Positions 17,377-24,017 of a stretch of 34,187 nucleotides of DNA are shown one piece after another; position 1 is the first letter of the stretch, and the number at the start of each line of letters is the position of its first letter. Below the pieces are notes generated by a model. It was not told the DNA's origin and made no database searches. It saw only the letters and a list, made by a program, of their open reading frames with translations. Source of the stretch: Fiminaster sp050874705 (GTDB taxonomy: Bacteria > Bacillota_I > Bacilli_A > RFN20 > CAG-826); NCBI GenBank assembly GCA_050874705.1, contig JBNMLE010000009.1:1-34187 (forward strand), in the 5' to 3' direction. The position numbers and the translations under genes were made by a program.

Positions 17377-17532
17377 ATGTATAAAACAGAACTTATTGAA
17401 TATACACCTGTAGCGGAGAAAATGGCTAAGAAAATTGAAGACAAATGTAACGAAATGGAAAAAGATGGTTTTGTATTAATTTCTTCAGCTATTACTCCTA
17501 GCGCTAAAGCAATTTTGGTTTTCAAAAAATAA
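17377..17532 (+). CDS. 51-residue DUF4177-like small protein
   Basis: A clear AAAGGAG ribosome-binding site lies 7 bases before the ATG. The product starts MYKTELIEYTPVAEKMAKKI and ends SSAITPSAKAILVFKK. The pattern of a first strand, an amphipathic helix, GFVLIS and a last strand ending in VFKK resembles small DUF4177-type proteins, whose function is unknown. That assignment is tentative. It lies 39 bases after the WYL gene and is followed by a weak hairpin. Confidence 0.65.
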   Translation: MYKTELIEYTPVAEKMAKKIEDKCNEMEKDGFVLISSAITPSAKAILVFKK

Positions 17533-17562
17533 TTTTAATAGTTCAATAACTAAGTATTGTTC

Positions 17563-17590
17563 GACATAAATTTTATGTCTATTTATTTTT
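17563..17590 (+). terminator. Weak terminator after the 51-residue gene
   Basis: A six-base-pair stem (GACATA at 17563-17568, TATGTC at 17574-17579) is followed by a T-rich run. The stem is short and AT-rich, so termination efficiency is doubtful. Confidence 0.4.
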
Positions 17591-17660
17591 AGTACTTTTA
17601 ACTAGTAATTGCGGAATTAGCCTTGAAAGAGTGTTATTTTTATAACTATTAGGAAAGGAG

Positions 17661-18200
17661 ATAAAAAAGAATAACGTAGATAAAAAACAATATATACCTT
17701 ATTTCGTTTTTGCTGGTCTTGCATTTCTTGGATTAATGTTCGTTTTAGTTTTCAATATGTATTCAATTTCAACATTGCTTGTTCTTGGTACTTCTGATTT
17801 TGAGTATTACGCAACATTTTTCCATGTTGTAGGAGACGGACTTGCTGATCTTGAAGGCGGTTTATTGATTCAAATAGCGTTTATTGGTCTTTTAATAACT
17901 TATCTAGTAAGAGTTGTATTATTTTTACTCAGCGGATTATGCAAAGCTAATGTTATTAAGAATGAAAAAGTATTACTTGGCCTATCAAAAGCAAATAAAA
18001 TATGCTCAATCGTATTCTTTGTTGTTGACGCTTTTATGGTGTTAATTTTATTGATTTATGGCTTTGTTCAATTAGGACCACTCGCTGGTGGTCTTGGACT
18101 TTTAGAAGATTTCTATTTCTTCGGTGTTAGCCTTGCTTCAATGATTGCTGCAATTAAATTAAACAACAAACTTCTTACTTCACAAGCAAAAGCTGAATAA
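17661..18200 (+). CDS. Four-helix membrane protein, possibly starting at ATA
   Basis: The frame is open from 17646, and no ATG, GTG or TTG occurs before the ATG at 17736, which would cut through the first membrane helix. An ATA at 17661 follows AGGAAAGGAG and opens a normal-looking N-terminus (KKNNVDKKQYIPYFVFAGL), so the real start is probably ATA, or a mutated or misread ATG. From there the protein has 179 residues with four hydrophobic helices at about 13-33, 70-95, 112-135 and 147-167. Internal loops are rich in Lys and Asn, and the C-terminus is KLLTSQAKAE. I do not recognise the family. A strong terminator follows. Confidence 0.6.
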   Translation: MKKNNVDKKQYIPYFVFAGLAFLGLMFVLVFNMYSISTLLVLGTSDFEYYATFFHVVGDGLADLEGGLLIQIAFIGLLITYLVRVVLFLLSGLCKANVIKNEKVLLGLSKANKICSIVFFVVDAFMVLILLIYGFVQLGPLAGGLGLLEDFYFFGVSLASMIAAIKLNNKLLTSQAKAE

Positions 18201-18221
18201 TAATAGCAATTAAAAACATTA

Positions 18222-18252
18222 AGACTTTAGGGCGACTTAAAGTCTTTTTTTA
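18222..18252 (+). terminator. Rho-independent terminator
   Basis: A perfect nine-base-pair stem (AAGACTTTA at 18222-18230, TAAAGTCTT at 18239-18247) with an eight-base loop is followed by a run of T. Confidence 0.88.
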
Positions 18253-18260
18253 TCGTATTA

Positions 18261-18291
18261 TTTGAATTATTCAAATAGCGGGACTAATATG
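18261..18291 (+). promoter_or_regulatory. Promoter and palindromic operator of the cysteine operon
   Basis: TTGAAT at 18263-18268, a 17-base spacer and TAATAT at 18286-18291 form a promoter. A perfect palindrome (ATTTGAA, TTA, TTCAAAT; 18261-18277) covers the -35 box. It is well placed for a repressor sensing sulfur or cysteine status, but the regulator is not identified. Confidence 0.55.
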
Positions 18292-18312
18292 AAATTATTC
18301 GAGGTGATAAAT

Positions 18313-19200
18313 ATGGAAAATTATGTTCCTGGAAACACAAAATTAGTTGAACTTAAAAATATAGAAAAAGAATTCAATATCAATTGTAGACTTTTTGGAA
18401 AAGTGGAAAATACTAATCCAAGCGGATCTATTAAAGCTAGACCTGTCTATCAAATGCTTCTTGATTATAAAAAAGATGGCATTTTAAAAGAAGACTCGAT
18501 AATAGTGGAAGCCACAAGTGGAAACACAGGCATTGCTCTTGCTTATTATACAAAAGTATTTAATTATCGACTCATTATTTATATGCCAAAAAGCATGTCT
18601 GAAGAAAGAAGAAGAATGATAACTTCTCTTGGTGGAGAACTTTGCCTTGTTGATGGTGGTATGAAAGAAGCAGAAGAACTCGCTGAGAAAAAAGTAAAAG
18701 AAGATCCAAATGCTTTCATGTTTAATCAATTTAATAATAAAAATAATGTGAAGGCTCATTATTTAACAACTGGTCCTGAAATTTATAAAGATTTACCAAC
18801 TGTAAAATATGTTTTCGGAGGAATTGGTACAGGTGGCACAGTAAGTGGCATCGCTGAATATTTTAAAGATAATAATATTTCCGCGAATGTGGTTGGTGTC
18901 GAACCATTTGAATCTCCTCTTCTGACTAAACATGTTGCAGGCAAACATCTTATTCAAGGTATTGGAGCAAACTTTGTTCCATCTATTCTTAGACTTGATT
19001 TATTAAAAGATATCGAAGATGTTAAAAGTGTAGAAGCAATAGAAATGGCTAAAAAGATTAGAGATAGCGAAGGTATTGATATTGGTATTTCTTCAGGTGC
19101 AGCTTTGCTTGGCGCAATTTCATATATAAAAAGAAATAACATTAATAACGAAGATATTGTTATAATATTCCCTGATAAAGGAGATCGTTATCAGTGGTAA
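18313..19200 (+). CDS. cysK: Cysteine synthase (O-acetylserine sulfhydrylase)
   Basis: The 295-residue PLP enzyme makes L-cysteine from O-acetylserine and sulfide. The start at 18313 follows GAGGTG; an earlier in-frame ATG at 18262 lies within the promoter palindrome and is rejected. Visible features are the PLP lysine Lys41 in NPSGSIKAR, the substrate loop TSGNTG (68-73), the PLP phosphate loop GGIGTGGT and the C-terminal IISSG-like GISSGAA segment. An Ala follows the PLP lysine where Asp is more common. The serine acetyltransferase gene overlaps its end by 7 bases, which ensures paired production of the two enzymes. A cystathionine beta-synthase-like role is less likely given cysE next door. 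Confidence 0.9.
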   Translation: MENYVPGNTKLVELKNIEKEFNINCRLFGKVENTNPSGSIKARPVYQMLLDYKKDGILKEDSIIVEATSGNTGIALAYYTKVFNYRLIIYMPKSMSEERRRMITSLGGELCLVDGGMKEAEELAEKKVKEDPNAFMFNQFNNKNNVKAHYLTTGPEIYKDLPTVKYVFGGIGTGGTVSGIAEYFKDNNISANVVGVEPFESPLLTKHVAGKHLIQGIGANFVPSILRLDLLKDIEDVKSVEAIEMAKKIRDSEGIDIGISSGAALLGAISYIKRNNINNEDIVIIFPDKGDRYQW

Positions 19201-19898
19201 AACAATGCTTTAATAGGAAATTAATTGTTGCGTTTGTTGAAGAAATTGAAAAATATTTATTTTGTGATGAGCCTTTAATAAAAGCAAATGAATTATTTTC
19301 TTGTGCAATTTGTGACAATAATGAAAATAAAGAAGCTTTCTTTGAAAAACTTCCTTTTGTAAAACAACAACTTAAGAGCGATCTTTCTTATTTTTTCGAA
19401 AGCGATCCCGCAAGTGACAGCGAAGAAGAAATTGTTTATTGCTATCCTGGTTATAAGGCGATTACATATTATCGAATAGCTCATTTACTGTATGAATTAA
19501 ATTTAAAACTTCAAGCTCGCATTATTAGTGAACATGCTCATTTTATGAGTGGAATTGATATTCATCCTGGCGCTAAAATAGGCTGTCCATTTTTTATCGA
19601 TCATGGAACAGGTATTGTTATTGGTGAAACATCTATTATTGGCAACTATGTAAAAATGTATCAAGGTGTTACTATTGGAGCGTTATCTCTTCGTGGTGGA
19701 AGAGCTATGAAAGAAACAAAAAGACATCCTACAATTGGAAGTCATGTCACAATATACGCTAACGCATCGATACTTGGTGGAGATGTAGTGATTGGAAATA
19801 ATGTTGTTATCGGAGGAAACGTTTATCTAACTAATAGCGTTCCAGATAATCATAAAGTACTTAATAAAGAACCAGAATTAATTGTTCTAAAAAAATAA
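19194..19898 (+). CDS. cysE: Serine O-acetyltransferase
   Basis: This enzyme acetylates serine with acetyl-CoA, supplying O-acetylserine to CysK. The start is GTG at 19194, 10 bases after AAAGGAG inside the cysK end. The 234-residue protein has an N-terminal helical SAT domain (about 1-105) and a left-handed beta-helix with IHPGAKIGCPFFIDHGTGIVIGE. The latter includes the family's conserved Asp-His pair. GALSLRGG and the HPTIG segment follow. The C-terminus is short (NKEPELIVLKK) and lacks the Ile terminus of the enteric enzyme that docks into CysK, so a stable cysteine synthase complex is uncertain. Confidence 0.9.
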   Translation: MVKQCFNRKLIVAFVEEIEKYLFCDEPLIKANELFSCAICDNNENKEAFFEKLPFVKQQLKSDLSYFFESDPASDSEEEIVYCYPGYKAITYYRIAHLLYELNLKLQARIISEHAHFMSGIDIHPGAKIGCPFFIDHGTGIVIGETSIIGNYVKMYQGVTIGALSLRGGRAMKETKRHPTIGSHVTIYANASILGGDVVIGNNVVIGGNVYLTNSVPDNHKVLNKEPELIVLKK

Positions 19899-19899
19899 A

Positions 19900-20685
19900 A
19901 TGGAAATATTTGTTACTTTAGTTACTTTGTTCGTTGTAGGTTCAGTTGTAGGTTATGTGATTGAACTATTTTGGCGAAGATTTGTATCTCAACATCATTG
20001 GGTTAATCCTGGCTTTTTAGTTGGGCCTTATCTTCCTATTTATGGCTTTGGAACAGTTGCTTTATATGGAATTAATTTTTTAGTGGATCTTATTCCTTTT
20101 CCAGAAGATTTATTATGGCTAAAAATTGTTTCATCTATTTTAATTGTTGGAGTTGCCTTAACTCTTATTGAATTTATTGCTGGCTTAATATTTATTAAAG
20201 GACTTAAAATCAAACTTTGGGATTATAGCAATTCTAAAGGAAATATAATGGGCATTATTTGTCCTTTATATTCTTTATTTTGGCTTGTTATAGGTGCAGC
20301 ATATTATTTTTTAATAAACAAACCATTAACTGATTTGGTTAATTTTTTAGCTACATATCCGATTTATTATTTCTTTGTTGGCATTGTTCTTGGGATGATT
20401 TTAGTGGATTTTGCTTATTCAATTCATCTTGCTAGCAAATTATCGAAATTCGCAAAAGAGAATAAAGTTATAGTTTCATTTGATAAATTTAAAGAATATG
20501 CAAAAGAGAAAAATAAAATCGCAAAAAGAAAACTTAAAAATAAATTTAAAAAGCCTTTCTTTTTCTCATTTGCAAATGTCAAAGATTTGATTGCAAATTA
20601 TAAAAATAAATTATCTGAAAGCAAAGAAAAAACAACTGAAAATACTAGTGAAGAAAAAGAAAATAATTCCAATATTCAAAAATAA
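19900..20685 (+). CDS. CmpB-type putative ABC transporter permease (PF06541 family)
   Basis: This 261-residue integral membrane protein has five or six hydrophobic segments, the first at residues 3-25. Features of the family are GYVIELFWRRF, NPGFLVGPYLPIYGFG and LWDYSN, the last motif followed by GIICPLYSLFW. The family is annotated as a putative ABC transporter permease, but no ATPase gene is next to it, so the transport role is unproven. The last 80 residues form a cytoplasmic Lys-rich tail. The gene starts 1 base after cysE ends and probably belongs to the same transcript. A link to sulfur or cystine transport is only suggested by position. Confidence 0.7.
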   Translation: MEIFVTLVTLFVVGSVVGYVIELFWRRFVSQHHWVNPGFLVGPYLPIYGFGTVALYGINFLVDLIPFPEDLLWLKIVSSILIVGVALTLIEFIAGLIFIKGLKIKLWDYSNSKGNIMGIICPLYSLFWLVIGAAYYFLINKPLTDLVNFLATYPIYYFFVGIVLGMILVDFAYSIHLASKLSKFAKENKVIVSFDKFKEYAKEKNKIAKRKLKNKFKKPFFFSFANVKDLIANYKNKLSESKEKTTENTSEEKENNSNIQK

Positions 20686-20740
20686 TATTTTGTTAATTAA
20701 CTTTTTGAAATAAAAAGACAATAGAAAAATATTTTTATCA

Positions 20741-20749
20741 TGTTATAAT
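20741..20749 (+). promoter_or_regulatory. Extended -10 promoter of plsC, predicted leaderless
   Basis: TGTTATAAT is a consensus extended -10 box ending at 20749. The ATG at 20756 lies 6 bases further on, so the expected transcription start coincides with the start codon. The region between contains no Shine-Dalgarno. Confidence 0.6.
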
Positions 20750-20755
20750 CATTTT

Positions 20756-21601
20756 ATGATTAAGTTGTTTCTATTACTTCTTGCTGCTATCATTGGGGCA
20801 GTTTCAGGAGTTCTTTTTTATAATTTCGCTAGTAGCGATATACTTTTAACAATACTTGTTAGTATTGGTGGATTCTTTGGGGCAATATTATTATTTGTCA
20901 TTTTATTTTTTGCTATATTATTTTTTGCAACATTTTTTGAAAGCAAAAAGAAAAAAAGATTATATCAAAGCAAATATTTCCGATTTGTATTATTGTTATG
21001 CGATAAATTCTTATTTTCTTTATTTAATATGAAGCTTCACTTAAACGAAGTAAATATGCTTACAAAAAGTGAAACATATCTTTTAGTGGGTAATCATAGA
21101 AGTAACCTCGATAGCATGATTATCGATTATTATTTAAGAGATTTTCCACTTACATTTATTGGAAAAGAATCTTTATTTAAAATTCCTTTTGTTGGAAAGA
21201 TTATTCATGGATGTGCTTATTTAAAGCTCAATAGATATGATTTAAATGAAGAATTTAAAACTATTAGCGATGCGATAAATATGATGAATAGAAATGATTC
21301 ACCTTTATCAGTCGGTGTTTTCCCTGAAGGAACTAGAAATAAATCTAATGATCCTCGCAATGTGCAAACATTTAAAGCGGGAACATTTAGAATTGCTAAA
21401 AAGACTCAAAAGCCTATTGTAATAACGGCCTTAAGAGGAACAAAAGAAGTAAATAAAAATTTATTATTTAAAAAACATGATTGTTATTTAGATATAATAG
21501 AAGTGTTAGATTTTGATCAATATAAGGATATGGATGTTAATGAAATCGCTTTATATTGTGAAAATAAAATTAAGGATTTTTTAAAGGAGACAGTTAAATG
21601 A
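20756..21601 (+). CDS. plsC: 1-acyl-sn-glycerol-3-phosphate acyltransferase family protein
   Basis: The enzyme adds the second acyl chain to lysophosphatidic acid, forming phosphatidic acid. The 281-residue protein has two N-terminal membrane helices (about 3-25 and 27-60) and the acyltransferase core. Motif I is NHRSNLD (His-x4-Asp), followed by the FIGKESLFKIPFVG segment, and motif III is FPEGTRNK. The next gene, a diacylglycerol kinase-like enzyme, overlaps by 4 bases (ATGA), which makes a short phospholipid operon. The extended -10 box right before the ATG and the missing RBS suggest leaderless translation. Confidence 0.88.
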   Translation: MIKLFLLLLAAIIGAVSGVLFYNFASSDILLTILVSIGGFFGAILLFVILFFAILFFATFFESKKKKRLYQSKYFRFVLLLCDKFLFSLFNMKLHLNEVNMLTKSETYLLVGNHRSNLDSMIIDYYLRDFPLTFIGKESLFKIPFVGKIIHGCAYLKLNRYDLNEEFKTISDAINMMNRNDSPLSVGVFPEGTRNKSNDPRNVQTFKAGTFRIAKKTQKPIVITALRGTKEVNKNLLFKKHDCYLDIIEVLDFDQYKDMDVNEIALYCENKIKDFLKETVK

Positions 21602-22440
21602 GATATGTAATTTATAATCCACTTTCAAGTCATTGCCCAGATTTAGATTTCTTGAAAAACAAAATGAAAGAAATCGATGATAGCAAAGAATATTCTTTTG
21701 TAGATGGGACTACAATTGATGATGGAGATGCATTTTTAGATAAATTTAATAAAGATGACGATCTTGTTATCGTAGGTGGAGATGGAACGCTTAACCATAT
21801 GGTCAATATGGCGGATTTTGATAAACACGATGTTAATGTTTATCTTTATAAAGCAGGTAATGGTAACGACTTCCTTCGCGATATTAATGAATTAAAAGAA
21901 GATTTTATCGGAATTACAAAATATCTAAAGAATTTACCTACTGTAACAATTAATGGCGAAACAACTAAATTTATTAATGGCGTCGGTTTTGGTGTCGATG
22001 GTATGGTTTGTGTTGAAAGCGATAAGATGAAAGCCAAAGGTAAAAAGAATATCAATTATACAACACTCGCTATTAAGCTTCTTTTATTCAAGTTCAAAAA
22101 AGTTAATGCAAAAGTTAATGTTGATGGAAAAGAATATAATTTCAAAAAAGTATTTATTGGCTCAGCAATGAATGGAAAATATTATGGTGGTGGTATGAAA
22201 GAAGCACCAACACAAGATAGAAATAGTGATACAGTAAGCGTTGTTGTGTGGCATGATTTAAATAGATTAAACGCCTTGATGAATTTCCCAAAAATTTTCA
22301 CTGGAGAACATATCAAATCAAAACATTGCACAATTATCCATGGTAAAAATGTGACAATGACATATGATAAGCCAACAGATTTGCAAATTGATGGTGAATC
22401 ACTCCACGGAATCACTTCCTATAGCGTTATTAAAAAATAA
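21598..22440 (+). CDS. Diacylglycerol kinase-family lipid kinase (DgkB/YegS type)
   Basis: This soluble lipid kinase is likely to phosphorylate diacylglycerol to phosphatidic acid, recycling the diacylglycerol released during teichoic acid synthesis. The 280-residue protein shows the catalytic-domain motif VGGDGTLNHMV near 60-70 and AGNGNDFLRDI near 86-96. The second beta-domain carries GVGFGVDGMV and IGSAMNGKYYGGGMKEAP. The C-terminal DGES segment holds a conserved catalytic or structural residue cluster. Members act on diacylglycerol, ceramide-like or other lipids, so the substrate is inferred from the overlap with plsC. A strong bidirectional terminator follows. Confidence 0.85.
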   Translation: MRYVIYNPLSSHCPDLDFLKNKMKEIDDSKEYSFVDGTTIDDGDAFLDKFNKDDDLVIVGGDGTLNHMVNMADFDKHDVNVYLYKAGNGNDFLRDINELKEDFIGITKYLKNLPTVTINGETTKFINGVGFGVDGMVCVESDKMKAKGKKNINYTTLAIKLLLFKFKKVNAKVNVDGKEYNFKKVFIGSAMNGKYYGGGMKEAPTQDRNSDTVSVVVWHDLNRLNALMNFPKIFTGEHIKSKHCTIIHGKNVTMTYDKPTDLQIDGESLHGITSYSVIKK

Positions 22441-22444
22441 CACC

Positions 22445-22480
22445 AAAAAACGTTCGTCAATATTAAGGCGAACGTTTTTA
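22445..22480. terminator. Bidirectional terminator between convergent genes
   Basis: A perfect 11-bp stem (AAAAACGTTCG and CGAACGTTTTT) with a 12-base loop has an A-run on one side and a T-run on the other. It can end the lipid operon on the plus strand and the membrane-protein gene on the minus strand. Confidence 0.9.
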
Positions 22481-22482
22481 TT

Positions 22483-22992
22483 TTAGAATTCAGGATCAAT
22501 TTTATGTGCAACTTTAAATGCAAAAATATCGCTTATTAGAGAGGAAGTAAAGCCCACTAATAACATAAGCGGCATTGACATAAGCATATTTAATAGCAAT
22601 TGATCAATTGAATTAAATGTATTAAAAACAAAATAATTAAATAAAGAAGAAACAGGTGTAATTCCTAAATAATAGACGATAGAAATGGCTAATGTCGCTA
22701 ATAATCTATATGGAGCATTACCTGTATATGTATCATTTTTGACATGAAATAATCCTGTGAACCATTTTCCAATTAATGAAAGTGGCACAAATATGCCAAT
22801 AGTGTTTGCTAATAAATATGAAAGACCATAATTAATGAAAAATACTCCCCAATTAATTTGATTAAAATTAATGGATAATATTCCGCTTTCTAAATCAGTG
22901 CAACCTATAAGAGTGCTTGTAAGCGTCAAAAATAAGCAAACAGGCAAATTGCAAAGAAGACTATAAACAATACCGCTACCTTTGATTTTCAT
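22483..22992 (-). CDS. Four-helix integral membrane protein of unknown function
   Basis: The 169-residue protein has hydrophobic helices at about 8-30, 49-72, 95-117 and 132-155. Its start is MKIKGSGIVYSLL and its C-terminus KVAHKIDPEF. A short loop of charged residues (KNDTYTGNAPYRLLAT) lies between helices 2 and 3. I do not recognise the family. It is a single-gene unit with its own strong promoter. The start codon lies 8 bases after the -10 box, and no Shine-Dalgarno is seen. Confidence 0.7.
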   Translation of the reverse strand: MKIKGSGIVYSLLCNLPVCLFLTLTSTLIGCTDLESGILSINFNQINWGVFFINYGLSYLLANTIGIFVPLSLIGKWFTGLFHVKNDTYTGNAPYRLLATLAISIVYYLGITPVSSLFNYFVFNTFNSIDQLLLNMLMSMPLMLLVGFTSSLISDIFAFKVAHKIDPEF

Positions 22993-23000
22993 AGACTAAA

Positions 23001-23029
23001 ATTATATTAATAATAAATATTATTGTAAA
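23001..23029 (-). promoter_or_regulatory. Promoter of the minus-strand membrane protein gene
   Basis: On the minus strand, TTTACA (23029-23024), a 17-base spacer and TATAAT (23006-23001) form a near-consensus promoter. The ATG at 22992 is 8 bases beyond the -10 box, leaving a leader of at most one or two bases. Confidence 0.75.
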
Positions 23030-23093
23030 GGTGGTAAAAATAATTGTCTTACTTTAGTTATTTAGTGTTTTTCAGAATCCAACAATTAAAAGT

Positions 23094-23249
23094 ATGCAAT
23101 CAACGGTTAGAAAACGATTAACGAAATTTGACTTATTAAGCAGTGAAACAAATATGCCTGAAGATAGAAATTATCAAACAACACATACAATCGAATTTGA
23201 TACACCTGTTTATGGATTTAGATTCTTTTCTTTAATGGATAAAAGATAA
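23094..23249 (+). pseudogene. Possible 51-codon ORF or gene remnant
   Basis: The frame is open from 23058 and the first ATG is at 23094. The peptide begins MQSTVRKRLTKFDLLSSE and ends FDTPVYGFRFFSLMDKR. There is no Shine-Dalgarno. Reading continues upstream of the ATG without a start, so this may be the tail of a decayed gene. I recognise no family. The rest of the 327-base stretch 22993-23319 holds the minus-strand promoter and the promoter of the next lipoprotein. Confidence 0.3.
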
Positions 23250-23251
23250 AA

Positions 23252-23260
23252 TGCTATAAT
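23252..23260 (+). promoter_or_regulatory. Extended -10 promoter of the 185-residue lipoprotein gene
   Basis: TGCTATAAT is a consensus extended -10 box. It leaves a leader of roughly 50 bases ending in the GGGAG ribosome-binding site before the ATG at 23320. No clear -35 is seen. Confidence 0.5.
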
Positions 23261-23319
23261 GAATACAAGCAGTATTTGCATTGGCGATATGAAAATATAT
23301 TTTGGGAGATAAAATTATT

Positions 23320-23877
23320 ATGAAAAAGAAACTACTTTTATTAAGCAACGTTATTTTACTTTCTTCATGCAATGTATTTGTTAATAATTCTCTTCCAAAT
23401 GAAAAGAAAACTATTGTTGGTGACTTTGGAAATATTGTTAAAGATAAAGTAACAATTACTGATGAAAATGGTCATGATTTCTCAAATCAAAAATTAATGG
23501 TTAAAGGAACACTTAATGATACAGTGGATCATCTAATTATTGGTGATGAAGTTGAAATATATTACAAAGATGATTCTAAAACAGAAATTGATCATGTGTT
23601 TGTAATACCGGCGAAGGTTGTGAAACTAATTAATTACGAAGGTGCTTTATGCGGAACGCCAGATGATTTAATTTTTTATACAGAAGATTTTTTGGCAATG
23701 TCAACAGATGTTAAATTTGTATGCAAAGAAGATTTTTCTTTCATGGCAAAACGAGAATTAAATAAAGATCAAGATATTTATGGTACATATCAAAAAATGA
23801 TTGATTACAATAATCCAAATGATAAATATAAAGGTGAGATATATTTGCTTGGCCTTTTTATCTATAACCCAAGATAA
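23320..23877 (+). CDS. Lipoprotein of unknown function
   Basis: The protein has 185 residues from the ATG at 23320. A TTG at 23302 is in frame but precedes the RBS GGGAG. The signal peptide MKKKLLLLSNVILLSSC ends in a lipobox, so the mature protein starts at Cys17 and is anchored on the cell surface. Residues of about 35-110 look like an OB- or beta-barrel-like domain (KVTITDENGHDF, KLMVKGTLNDTVDHLIIGDEVEIYY, FVIPAKVVKL). The remainder is mixed and ends in YLLGLFIYNPR. I do not recognise the family. It appears to be transcribed alone. Confidence 0.65.
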   Translation: MKKKLLLLSNVILLSSCNVFVNNSLPNEKKTIVGDFGNIVKDKVTITDENGHDFSNQKLMVKGTLNDTVDHLIIGDEVEIYYKDDSKTEIDHVFVIPAKVVKLINYEGALCGTPDDLIFYTEDFLAMSTDVKFVCKEDFSFMAKRELNKDQDIYGTYQKMIDYNNPNDKYKGEIYLLGLFIYNPR

Positions 23878-24017
23878 TTAGTTGAATTGATTGCAAAATT
23901 CGTTATTTTTAACTTTAAAGACGTAAAAATATTTTGTGAAATAATGGAATCAGTATATTTTTATGGAAATGGTTTTTATTATTTAATAAAATAATGTTAA
24001 TCATACGGAGGACATCT

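Noticed and set aside
18262..18312. Longer N-terminus for cysK from the ATG at 18262
   Set aside because: That ATG has no RBS and sits within the promoter; the ATG at 18313 has GAGGTG at the right distance and matches the family length.
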